The notes under the pieces were generated by a model, which ran no database searches, was not told the DNA's origin, and was given only the letters and a program-made list of their open reading frames with translations. 64,000 nt of DNA from DASQDN01 sp963825845 (GTDB lineage Bacteria; Acidobacteriota; Terriglobia; Bryobacterales; Bryobacteraceae): assembly GCA_963825845.1 (NCBI GenBank), contig CAWGVL010000089.1:114330-178329 (forward strand), in the 5' to 3' direction. The translations under genes and the position numbers were made by a program. Every line of letters starts with the position of its first letter. The stretch's first letter is position 1. Shown here in pieces: positions 48,542 through 57,138 of the stretch.

Positions 48542-49417
48542 TCACGATTCGACAGCAGCCTTTGCTCGAGGCTCAGATGCTGTCAAGGATTGTCCCCGGC
48601 ATTGGCCGCCTCGAGGCAACCGCCAGACAGCAGACGGATTGTGCATCGTTCGCAGCAGGCTCACGATGTCCTCGAGCATGCTCGTAACATCGTCGACACA
48701 CGGCAGGGAGTACGTCGCGCAGGTCTGAGAGGCCGGGCCCACACGAACTGATATGCCATCCGGGATGGCCGCGAACATAGACTCATCGGTGGTGTCATCT
48801 CCGAAACAGATCGTGAGCGCGTCCTCGATCCCCAGCGTTCGTATAAGGTATTTGACGGCGGAACCTTTATCCCACCCGATTCTCGGGTAGATCTCCAGCG
48901 CACTACGGCCCGTACGGAACCCGAACAGGTTCTCAGCGCATGCCAGGCAAGTCCGGATGGCGCTCACCAGCGGAGGCCAGTTCTCCACTGGAACTGCTCT
49001 CATGTGGACAGTTGCCGTCCATGCCTTATTCTCAACCCAAGCCCCGGGCCAAGGATGAATGACTTCCTCGAGCTCCGAGCAAAGCTGATTCAATCGCATG
49101 CTGAACGCCGCCGCGTCGGGATGGATAAAATCGATCCCCGGCCCACAGATCTCGATACCGTGGTTCCCGCCGTAGATGGCATCGACATCGGCCTGCGAGC
49201 GAACATCGGCCACCGCCCTGCCGCTGATGATTGCGAGGGTTACGTTGGCGCACGATCCCAGATCCTGAAGCACGCGTCGAGTCCGGGTAGAAACCTGAAC
49301 CCGGTCGGGCGAGCTCGCAATTGGGCACAAGGTGCCGTCAAAGTCCGACACGACGAAAACTCGCCGCGCTCGCACGATCGAATCACGGACGTCGCTAAAG
49401 CGCAAAAGCTGTGTCAT
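48542..49417 (-). CDS. otsB: Trehalose-6-phosphate phosphatase
   Basis: A 291-residue HAD-type phosphatase releasing trehalose from trehalose-6-phosphate. VVSDFDGTLCPIASSPD is motif I with the Asp nucleophile, AIISGRAVADV is motif II, and TICFGDDTTDESMF is motif IV; the cap contains GNHGIEI and RSALEIYPRIGWDKGSA. Its ATG overlaps the otsA stop, giving the classic otsA-otsB order for osmoprotectant synthesis. Confidence 0.92.
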   Translation of the reverse strand: MTQLLRFSDVRDSIVRARRVFVVSDFDGTLCPIASSPDRVQVSTRTRRVLQDLGSCANVTLAIISGRAVADVRSQADVDAIYGGNHGIEICGPGIDFIHPDAAAFSMRLNQLCSELEEVIHPWPGAWVENKAWTATVHMRAVPVENWPPLVSAIRTCLACAENLFGFRTGRSALEIYPRIGWDKGSAVKYLIRTLGIEDALTICFGDDTTDESMFAAIPDGISVRVGPASQTCATYSLPCVDDVTSMLEDIVSLLRTMHNPSAVWRLPRGGQCRGQSLTASEPRAKAAVES

Positions 49418-50937
49418 GCTGCTCCTATAGTCATAATGCTCGTAAGATCTTCAATCACAGGTTCGTCTGACTCGACACGAAGCGCGTGTTCCAGGATTTT
49501 TCCGGCCCACCGATAGATATTGTTCGATTCCACGGCGGTGCGCATACGCTGCATCCGGCGAGTCTTCTCCGCAGGTGACATGATCAGCGCCTGATGCATG
49601 GCATCCGCGATCTCGTCAGGCGCGAACGGATTGACGCTAAGAGCGGTATTGAGTTCCCGCGCTGCGCCCGTGAAACTACTGAGCACTAACACACCATCTT
49701 CATCGAAGCGGCTGCTCACAAATTCTTTCGCGACGAGGTTCATGCCATCGTGCAAGGATGTAACGGCGCAAAAGTCGGCCAGCCGGTGTAATGCCATCAT
49801 TTCCGGCATGTCAACGTGCTGGTGGATGAAGTGAACGGGTTGCCACGAGCCGCGCCGCCACTTGGCGTTGAGTTCGTCGACGAAGTCGAGGATCTGTTGA
49901 TTCAATCGGCCATAGTCTGATATTGCAGTCCGGCTCGGCACTCCAACTTGTGCGAACACAAGACGTCCTGCATATTCGGGGTGTCTGTGGAATAGAAGGT
50001 CGATGCCCTTGAGCTTTTCAGGGAGGCCTTTGGTGTAATCGATCCGATCCACACCGATACCGAGAAAGTCCGGGTTCCCAAGCCGCTCAGACCACCGGTT
50101 CATTGCTTTGGAGACCGCCGGACTTTGCGCCTGCTGCGAGTGTGCTTCAAAATCGATGCTGATGGGAAACGCTCGCACAGCCGTCGTGTGGCCATTCTGG
50201 CGGATAGTCGAATGCTCCATATCCACAACCGCTTCCAGATTTCGGTCCGCCATATCGAGATAATTCAAACAGTGATAGCGGAGATGAAAGCCGAGAACAT
50301 CATTTCCCAACATGCCCTCAAGCAGCTCCTGTTTCCAGGGGAATACACGGAATGTTTCACGGTTTGGCCACGGTATATGCCAGAACTGCGCCACAATCAG
50401 GTTCGGATTGTGGTCCTTGAGCATTCTGGGTAGCAGGGCCAGATGGTAGTCCTGAATAAAAACCACTGCAGGTTGACCGGCTGCTTCCTCGATCACCGCG
50501 TCCGCAAACAGACGATTTGCAGCGCGGTAGCTGTCCCAATGTGCTGTCTGGAAGTTCGGACGTTGGAATGCGACGTGGCACATCGGCCACAGACCCTCAT
50601 TGGAGAGGCCGTAATAGTATTCCTCCTCCAGTTTCTTCGGGAGCCACACGCGTCTGAGGGTGTACGAAGGATCATCTGGTGGGACCATAACGTGGTCAAA
50701 GCTGTCCACAGTGACACGGTCGGCGTTTCCGCTGCCATGTGCCACCCAAACACCTTGGGAAGCCCGCAGAACTGGATCGAGAGCGGCCGCCATGCCGCCG
50801 GCCGGCCGTATCCATTCGATCCGGCCATTTTTGCGAACATGGATATAAGGTTCACGGTTCGAAACGACAATAAACCGATAACCCTTTAGTTGTGAAGCGA
50901 CTAAGTCGAGTAGGTTCTGTTTGGTCCAGATCGCCAT
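49414..50937 (-). CDS. otsA: Trehalose-6-phosphate synthase
   Basis: A GT20 enzyme of about 507 residues that joins UDP-glucose (or similar) and glucose-6-phosphate. Recognised motifs are VVSNREPYIH, VFIQDYHLALLPRML, HIPWPNRETFR, GVDRIDYTKGLPEKL (active-site region) and TSLHDGMNLVAKEFV (sugar-nucleotide site). The ATG at 50937 is preferred to the upstream start, since MAIWTKQN begins the conserved region. It overlaps otsB. The gene is divergent from the histidine kinase at 51140. Confidence 0.92.
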   Translation of the reverse strand: MAIWTKQNLLDLVASQLKGYRFIVVSNREPYIHVRKNGRIEWIRPAGGMAAALDPVLRASQGVWVAHGSGNADRVTVDSFDHVMVPPDDPSYTLRRVWLPKKLEEEYYYGLSNEGLWPMCHVAFQRPNFQTAHWDSYRAANRLFADAVIEEAAGQPAVVFIQDYHLALLPRMLKDHNPNLIVAQFWHIPWPNRETFRVFPWKQELLEGMLGNDVLGFHLRYHCLNYLDMADRNLEAVVDMEHSTIRQNGHTTAVRAFPISIDFEAHSQQAQSPAVSKAMNRWSERLGNPDFLGIGVDRIDYTKGLPEKLKGIDLLFHRHPEYAGRLVFAQVGVPSRTAISDYGRLNQQILDFVDELNAKWRRGSWQPVHFIHQHVDMPEMMALHRLADFCAVTSLHDGMNLVAKEFVSSRFDEDGVLVLSSFTGAARELNTALSVNPFAPDEIADAMHQALIMSPAEKTRRMQRMRTAVESNNIYRWAGKILEHALRVESDEPVIEDLTSIMTIGAA

Positions 50938-51139
50938 GAGGTTAGTTCGCCGCTGTCCCGGCACTTCCAGATTAGCCACCGGAGTCCCACCTGCCCATCC
51001 TGTCAACAGGGTAGACATCCAACAACTGCTGTACGCCGCATACCGTGAATACCGTATGGCGGGACCCTATCTTCGGCGCTACGATGTTCAGGAATATTGC
51101 ATCTAACTGTAAGATGGTTAAGAAGTTTGGAGTATTTCG

Positions 51140-52582
51140 TTGATACACCGGACCCGCCGGCTGCACCGGGCAAACAAACCGGCCGATCCACCACCCTCGG
51201 AACAGGCGGTGATCGTCGGTTCGCCGGAGACGTACTCCCGTACATTTCGATCCTGGCCTTTGTTGATCCTCGCGTTTGGAGTACTGATCGCCTTGATGAT
51301 TGGTGGCGATTTGGCCACCATGGATCGCGCTCGCCGGCTGCATGATGCGATCTCCGAAGTGAACGAAACCTATCAGAAGAGCGCCCAACGGCTCGAACAG
51401 TTACGCGCCGGAATTCACCTGAGCAGTCTTCTCCTTCGTGATTACCTCCTGGATCCTCGCGCGGAAAGGGCCGTCAAGTACCGTGACCAGATGACGGATC
51501 TCAGGAAGCGAATCGATGAGGACTTGGTGGAACTCGACAACTCGATGCCTTCGCATGAGTCGGACAAGGTCCACGAGATGCAGCGCGAACTGAATGAGTA
51601 CTGGGACAGCCTGGATCCGGTGTTCGCGTGGAGCCCTCAGGAGAAGCACGCGTACAGCTTCGCATTTCTACGTCATCGCGTGATTCCGAAGCGCGAAATC
51701 GTTCTTGGGCTTGCCTCCGATGTGGAAGCTTTCAACAAGTCCGCGCTCGATCAGCAGCGTACTCGCGTTGCCCAAAGTGAAGAGAATTTCAGCGGCTTCC
51801 TTCGATCTGTGATGCTGGCGTCTTTGGTGTGCGGCCTGATCGTTGCATTCGCCAGTATCTTCCGGGTCTCACAGTTAGAGAGACGCAGCGAGCATCAGCA
51901 CGGCCGGGCGCTGGCCGCTGAAAATCAAATGCGTCAGTTATCCCAGCAGCTTGTGCGTGCGCAGGAAGAGGAACGGAGATCGCTTTCTCGAGAATTACAC
52001 GATGAGATCGGGCAGATGCTGACCGGTTTGCGAATGGAGTTTCGTAGTCTCGCAAAGATGCATGGCGCGCCCGCGAGAGAGTTCCAGGCGCGGATCGATC
52101 AGGGGCGCGTTCTTCTAGACCAGTCCCTGCAGTCGGTGCGAGATATCGCTATGGGACTTCGCCCCTCCATGCTGGATGACCTGGGACTCGAGGCTGCGCT
52201 TCGATGGCAGGCCCGGGACTTTTGCCGCCGGAACGACATCCCGGTGAACGTCGAAGTTCGGGCGCCGCTCGATGATCTGCAGGACCGTCAAAAAACAAAT
52301 CTATACAGGATTGTGCAGGAGGCGCTCACCAATTGCGCCAAGCACTCCAAGGCTCGGTCTATCTCGATCCTGCTTGAAGAGTTTCGGGGCGATCTGCGCC
52401 TCACGATCCGTGATGACGGAGTAGGGTTGAAGGCAGGCGCGTACGGAAAAGGTCTGGGTCTTGTGGGAATTCAGGAGCGCGCCCGCGAACTTGGCGGATC
52501 CATGCGCATTGAGTCGGGTGCAACACACGGAACTGCGTTGACCGTAATAATGCCGGCGCAACGGAGTCCGGCCTGTGTTTGA
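51140..52582 (+). CDS. NarL-type sensor histidine kinase
   Basis: A membrane kinase of 480 residues. Two helices (about residues 38-58 and 213-235) enclose a periplasmic, four-helix-like sensor region. Then comes the HisKA_3 dimerisation motif SLSRELHDEIGQMLTGLR with the phospho-accepting His, and an HATPase domain with RIVQEALTNCAKHSKA (N box) and IRDDGVGLKAG and GLGLVGIQERARELGG (G boxes). TTG start with GGAG about 8 bases ahead. It overlaps the regulator gene at its 3' end. Confidence 0.9.
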   Translation: MIHRTRRLHRANKPADPPPSEQAVIVGSPETYSRTFRSWPLLILAFGVLIALMIGGDLATMDRARRLHDAISEVNETYQKSAQRLEQLRAGIHLSSLLLRDYLLDPRAERAVKYRDQMTDLRKRIDEDLVELDNSMPSHESDKVHEMQRELNEYWDSLDPVFAWSPQEKHAYSFAFLRHRVIPKREIVLGLASDVEAFNKSALDQQRTRVAQSEENFSGFLRSVMLASLVCGLIVAFASIFRVSQLERRSEHQHGRALAAENQMRQLSQQLVRAQEEERRSLSRELHDEIGQMLTGLRMEFRSLAKMHGAPAREFQARIDQGRVLLDQSLQSVRDIAMGLRPSMLDDLGLEAALRWQARDFCRRNDIPVNVEVRAPLDDLQDRQKTNLYRIVQEALTNCAKHSKARSISILLEEFRGDLRLTIRDDGVGLKAGAYGKGLGLVGIQERARELGGSMRIESGATHGTALTVIMPAQRSPACV

Positions 52583-53225
52583 AACGACGATCATCCTCGC
52601 GGACGATCACGGAATCGTTCGGAAGGGCCTGCGGTTCGTACTCGAGTCTGAGCCTGGTCTGGTTGTGGTCGCCGAGGCATCGAATGGCCGTGAAGCTGTC
52701 CGGCTCTGCGAGCAGCTCAAGCCCGACATTGCCATCGTCGATATCGCCATGCCACAGTTAAACGGCATTGAGGCCGTGTCACTGATCGTAAAGGCGAGTC
52801 CGAAAACGAGCGCGGTTATCCTCAGCATGCATACCGACGAAACGTACATTCTACGCGCGCTTTCCGCCGGCGCCAAGGGTTACATGCTGAAGGACGCGGT
52901 GGAGGACGAGATACTTCCGGCCATTCACGCCATCCAACGCGGCAAGTCATACTTCAGTCCCGCAATTGCCAAGACACTCCTAGAAGATTATGTCCGTTAC
53001 CTGCGGCAGCGGGGGCTGGAGGACTCCTACGATCTGCTCACCGATCGCGAGAAGGAAATTCTCCAACTGCTGGCGGAAGGACGGTCGAACAAGGAAGTAG
53101 CGAACCTGTTGGGCCTGAGTGTTACAACCGTGGAGACACACCGTACCAACATGATGCAGAAGCTCGGTCTTCACAGTACCGCGGAGATTGTACTCTACGC
53201 GGTTCGAAAGCGAATCATCTCATAA
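52575..53225 (+). CDS. NarL/FixJ-family response regulator
   Basis: A 216-residue regulator. The receiver domain holds IILADDHGIVRKGLR and DIAIVDIAMPQLNG (phospho-Asp) with a conserved Lys in GYMLKDAVED. The C-terminal LuxR-type HTH is DLLTDREKEILQLLAEGRSNKEVANLLGLSVTTVETHR with MMQKLGL, quoted by its key parts. It starts with GTG inside the kinase gene (8-base overlap), so the two are cognate. The target genes are unknown; the adjacent divergent otsAB pair is a candidate. Confidence 0.9.
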   Translation: MFETTIILADDHGIVRKGLRFVLESEPGLVVVAEASNGREAVRLCEQLKPDIAIVDIAMPQLNGIEAVSLIVKASPKTSAVILSMHTDETYILRALSAGAKGYMLKDAVEDEILPAIHAIQRGKSYFSPAIAKTLLEDYVRYLRQRGLEDSYDLLTDREKEILQLLAEGRSNKEVANLLGLSVTTVETHRTNMMQKLGLHSTAEIVLYAVRKRIIS

Positions 53226-53290
53226 AATTAAGGTATATACAGGATGGTTCCAAGGCCTGCCACGAGGTTAAATAGAGACAGAGCGTGGGT

Positions 53291-53356
53291 GATGATCGCT
53301 TGCCCGGCATGGCAATCTCCTTCCTGACATGGCTTGAATCCGGGCAAGCGATCATC
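53291..53356. repeat. 17-bp perfect inverted repeat downstream of the response regulator
   Basis: GATGATCGCTTGCCCGG at 53291-53307 is matched exactly by its reverse complement at 53340-53356, around a 32-base loop that itself holds CATGGC twice. No T-run follows closely. It could be a terminator, a REP-like element or an RNA structure. Confidence 0.7.
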
Positions 53357-53434
53357 TGATCGTACAGACTTTTGGGTATGTTGTATGACTTGCAAATTGG
53401 GTAACTCTAGATAGAGCATACTCACTCAGCTAGC

Positions 53435-53740
53435 ATGCGGGTCATCAACCAAGAACAACGCTGTGTCTCTTACATGCTAAACATCCTCGGCCTGCGAGTC
53501 TTTGAGGGCAGGTGCGAATTGATAGCGAAGCATCGTGACCAGTGGGTCGCGATCGGCAACGCGAGAGAATTGCCACTAGACGAGCATACGGACGCTGACC
53601 AACACTCGGATCCACTCCTGTTGACTGTCTCGCAATATGATGTGACGTTTCCCGATACCGATCTTCTTCCGCTTCTGCAGGGTAAGCGATCCATCGAGCA
53701 GGCGCTTCGCGGCAGTTCTAATGCCGCCGGTTCCGCCTGA
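53435..53740 (+). CDS. Small hypothetical protein
   Basis: A 101-residue acidic-charged protein beginning MRVINQEQRCVSYM. It has no signal peptide or membrane segment. Strand-rich (LGLRVFEGRCELIAKHRDQW) with a mixed C-terminal helix. No family recognised. It lies alone between the inverted repeat and the convergent AsmA-like gene. Confidence 0.45.
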   Translation: MRVINQEQRCVSYMLNILGLRVFEGRCELIAKHRDQWVAIGNARELPLDEHTDADQHSDPLLLTVSQYDVTFPDTDLLPLLQGKRSIEQALRGSSNAAGSA

Positions 53741-53758
53741 GCGGCCGATGCTCGGAGG

Positions 53759-55225
53759 CTAATTCCCGTCCGTGAGGGAGACCCGAAACTTCGGTCGCGG
53801 ATAATAGCCGGTCACTGAGACCGGCAGAACGGCGCCTTTGTCCTTGCGTTTGAAGAGGCCATTGAACGGCTTGAGCAGGATTGATTTGATTCCGCTGGAG
53901 GCCTCCGATGCCGTGGCCTTCATCGATAGTTTCCCGCGCAGATTCACGCGCTTGTCGAGAAGATTATAAGTACCGCCGCCGTTTGCGGTCGCGCCCGGCA
54001 CGACAAACGAGATATCCGACAGCGTTGCGATGCCGTTGCGCATCACCACTCGGCCTTTCAGATCCGAAACGACCCTGTCCGGCGCAGGATCATGCTCTCC
54101 CACGTCTTTGCCGCGCGCCCGCGCGCTGAGTTCGTTTACTTTAGTCTGCGTCCGGCTCAGCATGAACGTGGCCTCACGAATTCCGAACTCACCGTCGAGG
54201 CGAAGTCTCGGTAGGAACTTCTCCTCTCCTGGCGGCAGAACGACGTGCGCACGCAATGCAATCGGACCGTTCAGCGCGGGCTTGTCGCCTTGCGTGAACA
54301 GGAGCAGCAAATCCTGAATGCGGGCGTGGTCGGATGTGAAATCAATTCTTGCAATCTGATTTTCGACGGCTCCCGTCGCCTGGAGTTCCGTATCGAGAAA
54401 ACGGCCGTTTACTTTCTGTAGCGCCACGTGACCGTTCACCGCATTCACCGTTGCCGAGTAGTGGGTTTGCAGTTGGACCGGATGCCGCTTGACACGAAAG
54501 TTCGGAACATCTGTTTCGCCGGATACCTCTATACGTTCCAGAATCCCTTTGAACTCACCGTCGGCCGAAAGGGTCCCCGCAATCTCCCCGATGCTGCTGA
54601 GGTCGCTTTCCTGGATACGAAAGGAACCCGACACCGGAGTGCTACCGGATTGCCATGGACCAAACGAACCCGATGCATGGAGGCGACCGGCCGGTTTTGG
54701 AATCGTCATATCCGTGTCGAAGCGAATCGCCTTACTCTTGGCAACATCGCGGAGCGTGAGTCGCGGGAATGTAAACCGCTGAGTATGAACATCTAAGATC
54801 GCTCCGTCAGCGACTAACTCCCCGATGGTTGTCTCCGATTTCTGCTTCTTGGCCCCGCCTTCGGTTGGCGGGAGATCTCGTGGGATGCTGATGCGCGCTC
54901 CCTCAAGGTGCATGCGGCTGACGTAGTGTTGCAGAGTGAAAAGGGCGGCCCACGATCCGACGATCGTGAGCTTACGAACCGAACCCAATTTCACCCCGGC
55001 CCGCTCGAACAAAGCGTCTTCGGCTTCGCAGCCGGGATGGGGGAAGAACGTCGGTCGGAATTTTGCAAAACGAACCCGAGTGCCGGTCCGGCCTTGTAAC
55101 GACTCGGCAATCCGTTCCCGTATGAACGGCCACCTTACGTAAAGAAAGATCGCTTCCGCAGCGAGGATTGTCAGGAAAACGAACCCGAGAATGCGGGCCC
55201 AAGCGTGTCTTTCCGAACCCTGCAT
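53759..55225 (-). CDS. AsmA-like periplasmic protein
   Basis: A 488-residue inner-membrane-anchored protein. One N-terminal helix (ILGFVFLTILAAEAIFLYV) is followed by the AsmA-type start (WPFIRERIAESLQGRTGTRV) and a long beta-rich periplasmic part. The conserved C-terminal end includes VPGATANGGGTYNLLDKRVNLRG. AsmA-like proteins are thought to help outer-membrane lipid transport. It is at the head of the minus-strand group. Confidence 0.75.
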   Translation of the reverse strand: MQGSERHAWARILGFVFLTILAAEAIFLYVRWPFIRERIAESLQGRTGTRVRFAKFRPTFFPHPGCEAEDALFERAGVKLGSVRKLTIVGSWAALFTLQHYVSRMHLEGARISIPRDLPPTEGGAKKQKSETTIGELVADGAILDVHTQRFTFPRLTLRDVAKSKAIRFDTDMTIPKPAGRLHASGSFGPWQSGSTPVSGSFRIQESDLSSIGEIAGTLSADGEFKGILERIEVSGETDVPNFRVKRHPVQLQTHYSATVNAVNGHVALQKVNGRFLDTELQATGAVENQIARIDFTSDHARIQDLLLLFTQGDKPALNGPIALRAHVVLPPGEEKFLPRLRLDGEFGIREATFMLSRTQTKVNELSARARGKDVGEHDPAPDRVVSDLKGRVVMRNGIATLSDISFVVPGATANGGGTYNLLDKRVNLRGKLSMKATASEASSGIKSILLKPFNGLFKRKDKGAVLPVSVTGYYPRPKFRVSLTDGN

Positions 55226-55261
55226 ACCTACAGGAAAGACACTAGTTCTATATGGAGGGTT

Positions 55262-56032
55262 TCAGTCGAGAACGCGAACGAATTCGCCGACGACACGGAT
55301 GTCCGAAGGGCTCAGTTCCCACGGCTCGTATTCGGGGTTCAATGGCTCGAGCCGAATCGTCTCATGCTCCCAGTCCTCTTCTCCCGTTCGCCGCTTCACG
55401 CTGGTATACCGTTTGATCGTGTAACGATTCTCGCCCGTTTCGCCGTAATTCTCGACAAGGACAAGTCGGCCCTGGCGAGATCCGGTGACGTTCCGGCGGA
55501 AGACACACAGGCTGCCGGCCGGAATGCGGGGCTCCATCGACCGACCCACGACGTGGGCGACGAACATGTCTTCCGTGAGCCGTAAATCCGCGGGTGCCTC
55601 GACCCAGTCTTCCTGATCGGCCTCCATCGCTTCGCCCCAACTTCCGGCCGCAGCTGCGAGCGTGTACTGCGGCAGGTGCGTCTGGAACGGGAGAACGCGA
55701 GCGTGGACGTGTTCGGAATAGATCCGGCGCAGATCCGCTTCCGGCCAATGAACGGCCGTCTCCTCCGGGTCGGACACCCGTAGGAAATTCGAGGCGTTCT
55801 CGACCAGCCAGCGGAGCAACGAGCGGCCGCCTAGTTCTTCGGCCTTTTGCCGCAAATCGAATCCGAGCGCTTCGAGATAGTCGGCATCCTCTTCCTCCGC
55901 CACGGAGTGGAGGTCACGCCGGATCTTCACGTGCGCAGAGCCGGAACTATCCACGAGCAGCACGCCGATGTTCTCAGGGGGCGCGCCGGAAAGCGCTGCC
56001 TGGAGTATCGTGAACTGTCCCGTGGCGATCAT
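55262..56032 (-). CDS. S24 (LexA/signal-peptidase-fold) peptidase with unusual N-terminal domain
   Basis: A 256-residue protein. The C-terminal half is an S24 Ser-Lys peptidase: VVGRSMEPRIPAGSLCVF holds the catalytic Ser, and RYTIKRY the Lys. The N-terminal 110 residues (FTILQAALSGAPPENIGVLLVD) contain no helix-turn-helix, unlike LexA or phage repressors, and resemble nucleotide- or DUF3037-like beta domains only loosely. A cleavage site of the Ala-Gly type was not found with confidence (AAAAGSWGEA is a candidate). Possible stress or defence-related role, unproven. Confidence 0.7.
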   Translation of the reverse strand: MIATGQFTILQAALSGAPPENIGVLLVDSSGSAHVKIRRDLHSVAEEEDADYLEALGFDLRQKAEELGGRSLLRWLVENASNFLRVSDPEETAVHWPEADLRRIYSEHVHARVLPFQTHLPQYTLAAAAGSWGEAMEADQEDWVEAPADLRLTEDMFVAHVVGRSMEPRIPAGSLCVFRRNVTGSRQGRLVLVENYGETGENRYTIKRYTSVKRRTGEEDWEHETIRLEPLNPEYEPWELSPSDIRVVGEFVRVLD

Positions 56033-56042
56033 CTATATACGT

Positions 56043-57080
56043 TTATCCCCGCGGGATCTCGGCGTAATATCCCTTACGAGTGCGGACCTTGACCGTCGGT
56101 AGATCGGGCACGGTGACCTTGATATTTCGAAAAGTTTTGGGATCCTCCGTACCTTCAGGAATGTAGCGGATGATGTACTGTGTCGTGACCTCGCCCGCGA
56201 CGTTCGCGATAGCCCGGAACATACCCTGAGCGATCTGCGCGGCATATCCACCGGTACCGACCTTCAGCGCATAGTTGCCTTCATCGGAGGGCTTTTCCAG
56301 GTATCCAATCACATCCTTATAAACGCCTTCCAACGGATACTCTACGCGTCCGCCGGTCTCGTCGGAGAGCTTCGTCAGGTTTTTCTCACCTTCCGAGTTA
56401 AACCCGAAAGCCACCGTGCTCACTCCGTAGATCGTTACAAGGTTCCGCTGCGCGATCTCGAGCACCTCATTGATGGTCTTCTTGCTCGCGTTGTCGTGGC
56501 CGTCACCGATTACAACAATGACGCGTCGGGGCTCAATCGGTTCGCCTTTGACCAGCTTGCGGCTCGTGCATGCCATCCAGATCGCATCATACAGAGCAGC
56601 GCCGCCGCCCGGCTTGATCTTGCGGACACGGTCGATCAACTTCTCGGCATCCTGTGTCGTGTTGACCGCGACCTCGGCGTCCGTGCTGTAGGTGATCAAA
56701 TAACCGCTGTACTTCGGATCGTTCGGCAGGAGGGTCGAGATCAGCTCTATGGCGGCTTCCTGATACGTCTTCCAGTGGATCTTGCTTGCGTTGCTCATGT
56801 CGAGCAGAAACCCGACGACAACGGGCTGATTTCGCTCCCGAGTAAAGAACTCGATACGCTGTTCTTTCCCTTCGTCGAAGATCTTGAAGTCCTTCGAATC
56901 AAGATCGGAGACGAAGCGGCCCTTGATATCCGTGACCGTCACCGGAACGATGACTTCGCGGACCTGAACCCTGAAAGGTTCCTGACCTTTCACGGGCGCG
57001 GCCGGTGGATTCTGCGCAGGCGTGCTTTGCCCGAATACAGGCAGGCAGAGAAGAACGGTGAGTAAACTGCAACGACTCAT
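56043..57080 (-). CDS. VWFA-domain secreted protein
   Basis: A 345-residue exported protein of a type common in Acidobacteria (VWFA-related). After a signal peptide (LLTVLLCLPVFGQ) comes a short strand region (VQVREVIVPVTVTDIKGRFV), then the VWA domain: VVGFLLDMSNASK is the DxSxS metal site, and GGAALYDAIWMA and VVIGDGHDNASKK complete the MIDAS. The C-terminal tail ends RTRKGYYAEIPRG. It likely binds a protein or polymer outside the cell. It is 10 bases downstream of no partner; the S24 gene follows it on the same strand. Confidence 0.85.
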   Translation of the reverse strand: MSRCSLLTVLLCLPVFGQSTPAQNPPAAPVKGQEPFRVQVREVIVPVTVTDIKGRFVSDLDSKDFKIFDEGKEQRIEFFTRERNQPVVVGFLLDMSNASKIHWKTYQEAAIELISTLLPNDPKYSGYLITYSTDAEVAVNTTQDAEKLIDRVRKIKPGGGAALYDAIWMACTSRKLVKGEPIEPRRVIVVIGDGHDNASKKTINEVLEIAQRNLVTIYGVSTVAFGFNSEGEKNLTKLSDETGGRVEYPLEGVYKDVIGYLEKPSDEGNYALKVGTGGYAAQIAQGMFRAIANVAGEVTTQYIIRYIPEGTEDPKTFRNIKVTVPDLPTVKVRTRKGYYAEIPRG

Positions 57081-57138
57081 GATGGCACCGAGACGATCTC
57101 TTTTATCCTATCGTAGTTGCAACATGTCAGATCTATGG

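Noticed and set aside
53291..53356. A CRISPR array or single repeat unit
   Set aside because: There is just one inverted pair with no regularly spaced repeats, and no cas genes are present.
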